64,000 nucleotides of DNA from Flammula alnicola (taxonomy: Eukaryota; Basidiomycota; Agaricomycetes; Agaricales; Strophariaceae). The DNA lies in contig JADNRV010000101.1 of assembly GCA_015499995.1 (NCBI GenBank), forward strand, positions 1-64,000, written 5' to 3'. Below the pieces are notes generated by a model, which saw only the letters and a program-made list of their open reading frames with translations, was not told the DNA's origin and did no database searches. This document shows positions 35,591-46,614 of this stretch, in pieces (position 1 is the stretch's first letter; the number at the start of each line of letters is the position of its first letter). The position numbers were made by a program, and so were the translations under genes.

Positions 35591-37527
35591 ACTCGTCAGC
35601 AGAGCCGCATATCCTCTGTTGTCGGAGGGCATGCGCAACAGCATAATCGACATTGACAAACCTATATGACTCAGTAAGAAAATCACTGTTGACTTTAACA
35701 AAGGAAGATCCATACCACTCCCTCATTTGGAGGTCAATGCTCAATTTAATGAAGACATGTCCACACTGACCATTGGCGGATCCAGAGACGGCCATGTTCT
35801 TGAATTTCTTGACAGCATTTTGCTTTCAAAGAACCTCCAGATGACCACAGTTATATTTCTGAATGAAATGTGAGACACTACTCTTAGAAGAGAACACAAA
35901 GTGCAGACGTACATCAGCTTTAGTGGCCAGAACTATCTTTTTCACGTAGTCTTGATACACCTGATCATCCGGAATATATGCTAGTCCCCGGAAAAGAGAT
36001 GTGTCATGTGGATCAGTGTTCTTTATATACCGATTCAAGTGAAAGTTTCCATTGAGCATCATTTGCATTTGAATGAGGTGACTGGATAGCAGAAGTCAGA
36101 TGGAAATGTGTATCAAAAAGTAGAATACTTTACCGGAATTCAGGTGGTGTTTTCTCCCATCCTGGTAACATGTTGAAATGCGGCTCCGGGCAGGCAGGAC
36201 AATAAACAATTAGACTCCCTTTCGGACGATGTGGGAGTGCATCATCAATGTCATGGGCTTGTCCTAGATGCTTTGTTGCAGTCAAAACAGTCCAGACTTG
36301 CATAACGATACAAAACTGAGAGTATAGGTCCTTTAGAAATGTCAGAAAGGGCAACATAGTTATTCAGGTAAGAACTCACTGAAACTTCATTTGTGAAGGT
36401 GTTATCAGTCAAGCGTCACAATGCCCCCATGAAGTCATACTTGGTGGCCTTTGATTCAAGGTGATGTAGGTGGAAGTTGTGAAGAAGTTGGAAAGTAAAT
36501 GCTGACTTCGGGCATTCAAGTGTTGCAGGAAACAAACAGTGGCTCAAAAGCTGACCGACTCTATTGTCAGCGCCGGGGCAGTGGCAAAACTGAAGCTTGG
36601 TGTTGTGAATACCGTTCACGTCAACGATGAAGAATAACAAGTCTTCCTCGCTATCGGGCATTGGGCAGGGATCACCTCCATGTCCAAGATGCTGAGCATA
36701 GCCTTCCGATCGGAGTGTGGATATATCGTTTCAAACAAAGAAACCAGAATCTTCATTCCAGACCTCAGCCCAATGCGTCTGATTATGCCGATGAGCAGAA
36801 ATGAAACATTCGGAGCAGGAAAGAGGATGATTGCAGTCATAGCATCGAGTGGTTTGCTTTGCTCCTGGTCGTGTGCACAGATGACAGTTGTTGCTGATAT
36901 GCTGATTGAATTCACGCTCTAGAATAAGGTCAAGAAATCATGGAATCTCTTGCTGGAAAGCTTCCAGAACCTCTGCTCACTATACGCAAATTCTTGATGT
37001 CAGAAATATCTGGGAGTGGTGGAAAACACGTACCTGAGTTTTTTTATTCAGAGTTTCCTCCTCGTCCTCCTCTTCCGTCTCTGATTTTGGTGGAGTAGCA
37101 GTGGATGAACGATATTGGAGGGGCTGTGGAGCAAGCAGCAAGGGATTGATACTCAAAATTACAGAGGAGCCTACCAAGTTTGCTAAGTGCCACACCATGT
37201 GTTCGAACGTCAAAGAGTACTTACCCATAACGCTTATTTCTTGAGTGAATCAAGTTTCTCTGTGTTGGTGGATGTTCTGTCCCAAGGTCTCCTGGATGGC
37301 AGCAAGCTCGGCTTTGTGTCTTCTGAGCATTGTGTCATGTTGGAGGGAAAGAAAGATTGAGACAGAACAAGAGCGTGCCACCAAAGAATGCAGAACAATA
37401 AATGGGCCAAGCGGAAACCCAGATTGGCCTTAACAAATGTAGGACTCGTTAATTGTGTCAGATTCATCATCCTATGACTGCAACTAAGCATCTCTAAAGA
37501 AAGACAACAATAAATCGCTCTATTCCG

Positions 37528-37990
37528 ATGGCAGCCTATTTACTTGAACTCCTCTATGCAGCTTTGTCTCCACACAAGGCGCTCGACAAACTCGCCAGGC
37601 TCGGATCGCCATCCCCTGCCTGCTCAAATACACCAAATTCCCATTCTCCTGCCCCCTCACACACATCGACCACCTCCTCGTCATTCACAACCGCTACATC
37701 ATCTGGCTCTGAGACTGAGCACGAGTCAACACACCAACACAGTTGCAACCCCCCCACTCATCCTCCTCACATTCATATACTTCATCTCCTCGTCACCAAT
37801 CCACTACACTTTTGTCTTCAAACCATTCAGTAACACCACCATCGACCATGCCATATAATAACAGCCAGCTGCCTCTGCCACCTATCTGCGCCCAACAAGG
37901 TTCGCTGCATCGCAGTCCTACCTCATGGAGTCAAAATCCATCGAACCAACGACATCATTGGTCTATGGCCAGCATGTCTTCAGCTCACTG
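37528..37990 (+). CDS. Possible Ser/Pro/His-rich protein, frameshifted
   Basis: ATG at 37,528 begins MAAYLLELLYAALSPHKALD and continues through Ser/Thr/Pro-rich sequence to THQHSCN. At a run of seven C (about 37,747) the best continuation moves to another frame (PPHSSSSHSYTSSPRHQS, ending 37,989). This is low-complexity sequence with no domain, transcribed away from the KDZ gene. It could be a disordered protein with a homopolymer frameshift, or non-coding. Confidence 0.25.
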
Positions 37991-38232
37991 ACTCTAACTC
38001 TATTCCGTTCTTCATCAGCGCTCCGTCGAACCAATAACCCCACTCTGTCGAACACCCAATGGTGTCAGCCACTCATCAACACTGCATGACACACGGCAGA
38101 GCGGTGGCGCCAGTCCACGCTGGTCAAGCAATTTTTGAGCACCCGCCTCCGTGCGAGATCGTCATCCCAATGCAACATGAGAAGGGCAGTGCCGAGAGGT
38201 GAATGATAAGAGGCTGGGACAAGATTAGACAA

Positions 38233-38995
38233 TTAGACAGCATCAGCTTGCATGGGCGCAATCTGGCCGCCTTTTGCAGCTGAAGGCGTCATGAAGGTGT
38301 GCCAGCAGTCATTGAAACGGACATCTGTAGATTGTTGTTAGCTGTGGGATAGGTATAGCCAAGGAACACGACGACATACCCAATGGCCTGCCTCCATACA
38401 TATATTGCTGGAATTTGGCTACTGAAAGAATAACCATAAACAACGGACGGCATAGGAGGATAATAATACGCACCAATGGCAGTTTCAGCTTCAGCAACTT
38501 GTGCAAACTGAACGACACCACAGCCCTTGGAATGTGTACCATCAAACAGAATCTCTGCAAGCTCAACTTGACCAGTCGTCTCGAACAGCTCGACCAAATC
38601 CTCGTTCGCCGTCGACCATGGCAACTAAAATAAATAAATAAGCCCCAGAATACACACATAAAATGCCTGAAAACATAGTTGCAGACCATGATTTGCTGAC
38701 TAGGCTTGCCATTAACAAAGGCCCCTCTGTAGCTGCTGCTGGCAGCACCTCCGTATCCTGCGTCGGCACCACCGCCGTAGTTGTTCATCCTCAGTCCACC
38801 GCCCGGGGCAGCCTGTTGATCGGGACCAGAATAGTCAGCGTACAGATCCTGGTTAGAGAAGTCTCGACCACCACCACCACCCGCCTGATATCCACCATGG
38901 AATCCTCTGCGAAGACCTCCACCATGCAGGCCGCATCCAAGACCGCGAGGTCCGCCGTGCAACCTGCCTCGGAATCCACCGCCTGAGAGGGCAAT
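38233..38995 (-). pseudogene. C-terminal part of an RRM RNA-binding protein gene, with introns
   Basis: On the minus strand a Gly-rich stretch leads to RDFSNQDLYADYSGPDQQ and PSQQIMVCN, then, after an intron, LPWSTANEDLVELFETTGQV and RNP1-like SKGCGVVQF, then KFQQYMYGGRPL and DVRFNDCWHTF before a stop at 38,235. This matches the last RRM of a Gbp2/hnRNP-like protein family of agaricomycetes. Introns 2 and 3 are normal GT-AG, so it is a genomic rather than a processed copy. The first intron has lost the G of its donor (AAC-TATGTT), and two Arg positions read Cys (TGC, one CpG transition from CGC). The N-terminal RRM is absent. Confidence 0.65.
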
Positions 38996-38999
38996 GTTG

Positions 39000-39972
39000 C
39001 TTTGGAGGCTGAGCTATCGTCGGTGCAGTTGAGGGCCCTACATCAACCAGTGCTGTTATCGGAGATCATACCGCCAACCATGAGAACTACTAACCGCAAG
39101 TGGGTCCACCTACCAGAGATCGGTGCCCACCGCAAGTTGTTAGTCACGCGTGCACTGTGAAGCACAAGTGGGGCCGTCCACCACCAGTGCCAACTGCATT
39201 GGTTTTTGAACAGTTTTATCTGGATTCCGCAGGTTGCAATGCTTTTGCCACAAGGTCACGTGTGGCAAAAGTGTTGCAGTTGTCCCGGCCTGACTCGCTC
39301 CATCACGCCAAATCCCGATGACTAGAAATCTGCATGCCATGACATCTGCATGCACCTGTGACCTGTGTGTCTTTTTCCATCCCTGCTGTACAATGCCGAG
39401 CGATGCCAGAGCCCGACCTTGACTTTTGCCACACGTGATTTTGTGGCAAAACACGATGTCAGGCCCCGGTGACACGGGCCGTTGCACAGAATGATGTAGA
39501 CACATTCCCATGGCACCTGCCACACAAAACCTCACACAAAAATGGCAACATGCGACCTCCCTCTCCAAAATTAGGTAAAACGAATTGTATTAGTAGTATA
39601 TTAAACATAAAAATTATCTATAAGCACTCTAAGTTGTTGTGGTGGCTGATATATGCATTGATTTGTTGGACCTTTCCATTGGTGTGACATTATGTGACAT
39701 ATGCATGCTTGTGTGCATCCAACGCGCATCTGTGTGCCATGCATCCATGAACTGGCATACCTGCGTGCATCTGCATGCCACGCATGCACACAGGTGCATG
39801 CATGGTATGCAGAAAAACCAGTGCCCCTTCCTCTTCATTCAAGTTGGGCCTGCGCAATAGATATTAGAATGACTCAAGTGTGGGAAATGCGCAACAGCAT
39901 GGGACACACTTGTCTATTTTCCAATACCCTATTTATGATTATCTATCGGTATCGATTGGTGATATCTATCCA
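39000..39972. other. Gene-free stretch with short palindromes
   Basis: Two hairpins with 10-bp arms TTTTGCCACA/TGTGGCAAAA occur at 39,242-39,270 and 39,425-39,453, and a TGCATG-rich stretch at 39,690-39,815. No gene recognised. Confidence 0.4.
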
Positions 39973-41078
39973 TCAAAGCGCCCGCTTCTTCCCCTTGCCC
40001 ATACTCGATGCCTTTGGAAATACCCAGGGAAGAAACTTGTCGAAACCATCCAAATGTTTTACAGTGGGGAAACATGTGAGTAATACCTGCCCGCATGAAT
40101 CAACAAGATGAGGGGTGCTCCATTTAGCCCCTTTCCACTCCTTGTCTCCAGGATGAAAGACTTCAAGTGGATTGGTCTGTTCAAGCCCCATCGCGCCGAG
40201 TTCAACCTTGAAGTCCGCAAGTCGAACTCGCGAGTCAAATCGAGGATAAATTGTCGCATTCAAGGGAACCTTGAAATTCTAAATGCGGTGTAAAGTCCTG
40301 AGAAATAGACTAAAGGGTAAATGTACGTACCTCTGTCCAAAACATGAGTAGCATCCCAAGGTCTTGATTAAATTTGAGCTCAGGGTGGCAGCTGGCTGAG
40401 TCTTTCGAGTCTTTGCTTTGCAATGCAGATTTAAATTCTTGAATGCGAGATGTCGATGTCTGTGCCACAGGCGTCAGGGCAGGAGGTGAACTGGGAGGAG
40501 AAGGAAGTGGTCGAAGCAGCTGAGACTTGGGAAGGGGAGGAGTGCAGCCTGTGCCTTTCTGACTATTGATTTCATCACGTATTTTGAACCATGACTGAAG
40601 TTCATCATTGTCCGTGATAAGACTTTCCTCCAGTGGCTCAGAGATCCAATAAATGCGACCTGCACGTGAATCACATAAGTTGCACTATATCCAACACAAT
40701 TATTCAATACCAGTGGCTCGAGCAAAAAACGGACAAGTGACATACCTTCTGGATCCAACGACCTGCATTGAGAGGATCACCATTACCAACGCACATAAAT
40801 ATTACTGCGTCAGAATGTTGGTGTTGACATTTCGGCTCTCTCTTTGGTGGTGCTGGACCAGCAAAAATATGTAGCCCATCTTCAATGCATTTGTCATTGA
40901 CTTTTGCTGCTCGGGTCTGGGCTAATCCTGTTATATCCTTATCAGCGTGTGACAAAGGCCCGACAAAATATGTCTTGTAAGCTTGTCGAGCAGTGGTGCG
41001 ACTAGCAGGCATAGATGGATAGGGAGAGGATTGGCTTCGGAGATGAACATTGCGAGATGGAGTAGAGGGATTCATCAT
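39973..41078 (-). CDS. Three-exon unknown protein gene, minus strand
   Basis: Exon 1 (41,078-40,746) starts MMNPSTPSRNVHLRSQSSPY and ends GRWIQK before a GTATGT donor. Exon 2 (40,659-40,331) encodes RIYWISEPLEESLITDNDEL and onward through a Pro-rich linker to LGMLLMFWTE before GTACGT. Exon 3 (40,278-39,973) encodes NFKVPLNATIYPRFDSRVRL and ends GKGKKRAL. The exon 2/3 splice is in phase. The exon 1/2 junction is off by one base, so there is either another splice or a 1-bp lesion. No known domain is recognised; TET/JBP, which can accompany KDZ elements in fungi, was looked for and its H-x-D motif is not seen. It is transcribed divergently from the gene at 41,467. Confidence 0.5.
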
Positions 41079-41466
41079 AAAAAGAAATTTGTGTGAGGAG
41101 AATTATTTCAGTGCGCTTATATACCTTAGTAGCAATCTGGTTGGCCGCTTTTCAAGCGCTTTGCTCAGTGGCTCTCGGGTGACTTGTCTGTAGATAAATA
41201 TAGATTGTCACTGTGAGCGCTTAGCGCTTAGCACTTAGTCTCGAACTCATGGCCCTCATCATGCTTTGTCCCCATGTTTCAATAGTAAGGCCACATCCAG
41301 AACACTTTTCTTGTCTCAAGGGCCAATGCCACAGGGTTTCCCTCAGCATTTCTCAGATTTGTGGCCTCTGTGGCTCGCAGTTGTGCACATAAGAGAATGT
41401 CGGGAATTGCAGCAATGCCCCCTATCCCACCTGCATTTTACCCCTCGCTCTATAACTCCTTATTTC

Positions 41467-43753
41467 ATGGCGTGTTCTGGCAAGTCAAACAAAGTTGCAA
41501 CTTCTTCTGATGCCCCTAAATGGGAGCGCCGCGGTGCTAAGGCAAAGGATTTTGTCTTCACAGAGGAGCAATGTGAATATCTTGACAAGCTCATTCATGA
41601 ATTTGAAGCCGAGGTTGAACGTGTCAACCCAAAGCTGAAAGCTCATAATGCCGCACTCACGAAATGGAAGACTGAGACTAGCATCACGACGATGCAGCTC
41701 GATCTATTCAAGAGCAACCCCACCCCTAGCCTGCCCTTGAAACTTTGGGAAGCGGTCAGTGCCACTCAAGACTTATTTTCCGTTCAACTTGAATTCTAAT
41801 TCAATTACTTACAAGGCTATCCGACGCAAGTTCACTAATTATTACAACAACACACTGAAGGGACGCCTCCTTGGAAATAAGGTCCAGAAACTCGGGAAAT
41901 CATCTAACTCTGTGAGTGGTGGGCCTTTTCAAGTATTCAGTAAACCCGTCAACAATATCCTTGCTCGTGCCACGGTTATCATCACCAGCGAGTTCCCAGC
42001 ATGGGAACTTTTTGCTAGTGAAAACGAGGAAGCCCTTCAAGTTAAGATGGATGATATTCATGCATGTCATCCTGATCTGGTTGGTGGTGCTCTTCATAAC
42101 AAGGTGCTGAAGAAGCTTTGGAAGAAAGCAGACCAAGGTGAATGGAAGGAAAAAGCCGCCGTTATGGCAGCAGACATCAATACGTACATTTTTTCAATGG
42201 TCATCTAAGTTTATAGGCTGATTGCGAGTATTAAACAGGAATCAGAATGAGTTCCCCGATTTGATGGCTCAGGCTGTACAGAATCTCATCGCGAGAGGCC
42301 GCCTGGGTTCGGTTGTCACAAGCCTTAACTACGCATATCGTGATAGTCATGGTGGGGTCATATACGGAATGTGAGTTTCGACAGTCAGCTTATCTCATTG
42401 TCATTTCACTTCATTGATGGACTTTTGTAGAGTTTACAATGGTTATAACACTACAACTGAAGAGCGCATTGATTGGAAATATGAAGATCATGGGGCGAAA
42501 GTCATGTCATGGAAAACTGTGGCTGAACCACTTCTTCCCTGTGCATATACAACTTTCATCTTTAATCACAAGGTCATTCTAATGCACAAATCTCTTTGAT
42601 ATAGGTCCACCAGCTGAGCGTATCAGGTCTCTCATACCTGTTAATGATGCCAGACACCCTATTTTCCCTAAATTCGATCTTATGTCTGCGACTGAACAAC
42701 AGATCATCAATGCCATGCAAGATTACCTGAACACATCCTGGGGTGAGTAAACTAGCTCGTTGATTCTATTTTCAGTTTAATTCATTTTTTTTCGAATTTA
42801 GAATATGCTGCGCAGGGTGGCGCAACAATTCCATGGGGTGATCTCGCCAGTAATCCTGGGAAGTACTATGACTTGGCCAAGTTTAAACTTCCTATCCCTC
42901 TCAAAGATCTGACCACGTACTCATGACCATCTGATATACATGCCCTTGTCAATTACTTCATGGAATCCTCCGCTTCTCCCACTCCTTTCTGCTTCTTTGG
43001 TTAAGATTCTAGCTCTTCGCTGACGATCTCCAGTGGACTTTCCGGATCTACCCCCTCAAATCCTGCTGAGATGACTGAAATCGAGCAACCACTGTCAAAA
43101 ACTTCTGAAGGGCACCCTGTCACTACCTTGATGGATTCCATGCCATCGATCTCGCAAGTGCCGGACATGTCTGCCGCATCCACTAATCCATCTCCTTTGG
43201 GTGGCACTGTGCCCATTACAGATCCTGTTTAGCCTCCAGTGCATTCTCGATCACCCGATCTCCACACACCTAGTGCACTGGCCAAGATCATCATCGAACA
43301 TTCTGTCCACGATGCCGCTGCCCCCACATCCGATACCATCTCTTCTGTCTCTCTCATCACTCCGAATTCTGCATTGTCTACTACCACAGCACCTTTATCC
43401 AGGGGAAACACGACACCTTGTTCTAACGGCAGCAAGTCCAACAAAGCCAAGAAGGGTCGAAAGCAGAGTGGTAAAAAGTCCGAGACCCAAGGTAGCAGTC
43501 CAGGAGAAAGCTGTCAAGTCAAAGCCAAATGGAAGAGCAGCCGCCATGGACAGAAATGCAAGGAGCCTGAAACTGTCATGCCTGAATCCACTCGTCCCGC
43601 GAAAAAGAAGAAGTAAGTGGCATCATTACATAAGGAGAAGACTTTCACTTACTTTCCTGTCTGTATAGACACGGCTGGATTGAGACTGACGACCATGGAA
43701 ACTATTGGAATGAAAGAGGTGAACCCTGTGACAAACACGGCCATCCATTGTAG
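41467..43753 (+). pseudogene. Eight-exon unknown protein gene with one in-frame TAG
   Basis: Exons 41,467-41,754, 41,816-42,183, 42,239-42,370, 42,431-42,540, 42,605-42,742, 42,802-42,916, 43,013-43,612 and 43,669-43,753 join in phase through seven GT-AG introns of 54-96 bp to give 612 codons. The only interruption is TAG at 43,230-43,232 (codon 457). If the sixth exon is instead read through, a TGA at 42,924 closes an intact 386-residue protein. The first part is helical and charged (FVFTEEQCEYLDKLIHEFEA), the middle reads MAQAVQNLIARGRLGSVVTS and VYNGYNTTTEERIDWKY, the tail is Ser/Pro/Lys-rich, and the end is HGWIETDDHGNYWNERGEPC. I recognise no domain. The complete set of splice sites suggests recent function. 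Confidence 0.6.
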
Positions 43754-43759
43754 TGTTCA

Positions 43760-44850
43760 AGGTAGGAAAATTTCATTTAAACAGTCATTTATTTAAAGTT
43801 CTGGCACGACTGAAATTAAACAGTAATTAAACAGAACTTGAATCTGACTTCGGGTCATCGTAACATAGTCTCTTTTAAATAGTTTCTGTCAGTATTAATC
43901 AGAGTTCCCGCATGGATTAATGACGAATTAAATCTAATTTGACTTGGAGTGATTAATGATAACAGATTAATTGGCAATTAAATACCAATTAAACATGTGA
44001 ATCTATAGTTAGATCAAGCATCTATTCCTTGAGGGCGGCGTGGAATATTTAAACACATGGAATTAATCAGTCAAACTAATTAAATTTCCGACCTTGGTGA
44101 GGGTCAAATCTTTAATGAATATTCATATGGTTACAGTCAGGGTGACCATCTGCGAGGGTCTATGAACTGCGGCAAGCAATGTTGACACTCAGGTAACTTC
44201 TGCTCCAAAAGAAATGGGTTAGCCAATGCTTGTTCGTGACTGTGGACTGTGTGGGGTCATTGCCACTGCTGCAAAGGCCCGACACTGAATTTGGAGGTTG
44301 TCATCGGTAGAGATATGGGGTAGGCTTGGTAATAAGAAGGACGACTCAGCACGTTATTGCGGGGACTCAGGCAGTGATGCACCATGGTGGCCCTCAGAAA
44401 TAGCCCATAATGGGAATGCCACTGTGCTAAGGATCATTCTGCACAGAAATGAGGCAGTAAGTACTTGTGCGATGTGTACTAGGCATGCTACGTACCTGGC
44501 ACTGTTTCCTCGTCATGTTGCCCTGCTACATCGTGATGCACTGCTTGATAGGTTGCGGTCACGGTTTGGAGGTCATTGTTGTCGGGGGCAGCTGGGGCAG
44601 AGGTTGGGTGGTGGTGGTGGTGGTGGTGGGAAGAACGAGGTGCAGTTGTTTCGCTCGCAATGCCCAACTGACATTGATTTCGAGCTCCGATGCCGAACTG
44701 CCAACGGTACCCTTATACCCGCCTGGGTATGGCCCATGGGTTTGGCTGGGGTACAGATTTTCATACCCATACCCGTACCCCTGCTTACCCGTCGCCTGTA
44801 CCCGCATGGGTTTCGGTACCCGTGTCCATCACTAATTCTGATTGTGTATT
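43760..44850 (-). repeat. Dispersed repeat R5, copy 2
   Basis: Inverted relative of 29,075-29,640: AATTAA-rich body (43,800-44,100), GACCTTGGTGAGGGTCAAA (44,092) and a GGGTA/TACCC-rich end (44,705-44,830) closing with CACTAATTCTGA. Between them, 44,160-44,700 has sequence not seen in copy 1, including a GGT microsatellite near 44,612. Confidence 0.5.
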
Positions 44851-45249
44851 ATGTTCCCGAAATCTTGTCCCTCTTGAGCTCGATACATTTCACCCTTGTG
44901 TGGCCACCAAATGTACTCTCCTGGAGCCAAATAATTCCAGTGAGATATTAAAGTTGCAGTATTAGATAGCCATTAAAAAATAGAACCTCTACATATAAAA
45001 TTTCCTCTGTAGGCATACATCTCTCGGCCACAGGAGGCTAGTACTCATACATTTATTTATATATATAATATAATTATAGCTAATATACCTAATACCTCTA
45101 AGATACCTCTATATAATTCCCAGATCTCCCTACTTCATTGCGACTATTGACCGTACAAGTGGGCGGTCAGTAACAGTTCGATAAAGCGTGGGAATAATGT
45201 GAATTGTAGCGGCATCTCGGCAATTGTGTGGGACAAAAGTTAACAGCTA

Positions 45250-46415
45250 GCCCACAAAAGTAACATTTCATGCAGCCCTTCGAAAGTGTTACTTCGACCT
45301 CGAGTCGACAGCTTTCAGCAGGCTTGAAGAATTGATACTGTTCGACCTTCCAGTCTGCGTCGCGATCTGCTCGAGTGCTATGCTTCACATCCTTCAAAAC
45401 ATGCCACACTTGGAGCTGGATAAAGTCACCGTTCCCGAGGTCTTCTGGTACGGCATCGAGGACGGGCCCGTGGTCAAGCTGCTGAAACTGAAGAAGTTCA
45501 TATTCGACGGCCCGTCACGCATTGTGCCAGCCTCGTTTCAAAACTTCAGATTCCTCCAACGTGCAATATAAATTTTACATGCACATCAATCACTTCGATC
45601 CCTTCACCCGACGCCCCATGCAGGCAGATTTCTCGTCAAGGAAAGATGGGTGCAAAGCTATCACACTCGGCAAATCGATCACTGTCGAAATTACGGATGG
45701 TGGACTGGTTTTCGGGACGACGCAGCCAACGCTCGAGTCTAGGCGAGACATTCTTATGGAGCAACAAAAGGACACCGTGGCGCCCACACCATATTTCTGC
45801 CTTTGCCTGTTTTGGGACGAAGAACTTACTCATATCGACTCTTTGGAACTTCTGGGATTCGTTGCCGATTCATTTCATGATTCTTTCGCTGAAGTCACCG
45901 ACCTCCGTTTGAACTATGACTATTACCTTCCTCAACCCACCGACTGGGCGTTGCATGGGATGGATTTGATGAAGTTCCCGTATCCATTCAAACAACTCCA
46001 ACATGTGGACGTCGCCAACAACTCGACTTTTGGATTCCTGCTTCCTTATCCCGACAATCCCATCTGCACTCATCGGGACCTACCCAGTTGGTACCAGCCC
46101 AGTCCCAGAGCCTCCTGGTCGCTAAATCCACTGAGCTCATTGCGGTCCTTTTATTTCCTCGATGTCGACTTCATGACTCTTTTTTCTGGTCCATCTAACC
46201 GGACCGTCCACAGTCTCCTGATACGTTACATGAAGTCGCGCTGTTCTCGATACGGCAAAACATCGGGCTTGACTGGCCGCGGGTTGATTCGCAAGATAAA
46301 CAAGATATATCTCCATAACTGTACCGGACTATCTAACCTTGCCTGGGGGCAGCTGGGGTTTTATGGAGCTTGCGTCGAGACACTGGATCCTGCTGGGTCT
46401 TCTACAGGGAACTGA
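45250..46415 (+). pseudogene. F-box/LRR-type protein remnant with a frameshift
   Basis: An LRR-like frame (LEELILFDLPVCVAICSSAM and onward, ending SFQNFRFLQRAI at about 45,570) is continued in another frame as KFYMHINHFDPFTRRPMQAD through to 46,415. A 1-bp change near 45,560 links them. The second part has the spacing of the C-terminal repeats of basidiomycete F-box proteins (LELLGFVADSFHDSFAEVTD, FKQLQHVDVANNSTFGFLLP). The F-box itself and the N terminus are absent. The intact F-box gene next door on the other strand suggests an old local family. Confidence 0.5.
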
Positions 46416-46614
46416 AAGTAACTCGCAATATTGTAGGATCGAGGGCTAGGTTACTGCATACATACGTGCAGTACTTCGTTCGAAATACTGTCAGGTTCCG
46501 TGTAAATATTTTTAAAGGTACATGGCACACAAGAGCCCCCAATTACGAGGACGAAGAATAAATTACAAAACGAATATGACCTCCAGACGACAACCACGTG
46601 TTGTATAATACTAC

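Larger units (their letters stand above)
29727..37460 (-). pseudogene. KDZ-type transposase with CxC2-like zinc cluster, interrupted by two insertions
   Basis: Read on the minus strand, pieces occur in the order of KDZ transposases of basidiomycetes. First is a CxC2-like zinc cluster (NNCHLC, CYDCNHPLSCSECF, about 36,892-36,790). Then come LQFCHC and FPATLECPKSAFTF (36,600-36,500), VYCPACPEPHF (near 36,200), MLNGNFHLNRYIK (36,060), and LSIDLQMREW with VNVDYAVAHAL (35,750-35,630). After R1 come NHKDNCTYLHSS, TRQMNSGHCHDTHIDHFGDW and a long helical C terminus (33,350-32,690), resuming after R2 at 31,229 and ending near 29,730 with VQWFRAEAEMQRWQEEWEIK. In-frame TGA codons at 36,940-36,938, 36,733-36,731, 35,828-35,826, 29,967-29,965 and 29,770-29,768 each lie one transition from CGA or TGG. 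Introns are GT-AG. KDZ proteins are DNA transposases; this copy is dead. Confidence 0.8.

Noticed and set aside
39973..41078. TET/JBP dioxygenase accompanying KDZ
   Set aside because: The H-x-D and distal His/Arg motifs of that family are not visible in the translation.
41467..42926. Calling the 386-residue version as the definite gene
   Set aside because: An alternative donor at 42,917 extends the frame in phase through two more exons to 43,753, so the shorter form cannot be preferred from sequence alone.
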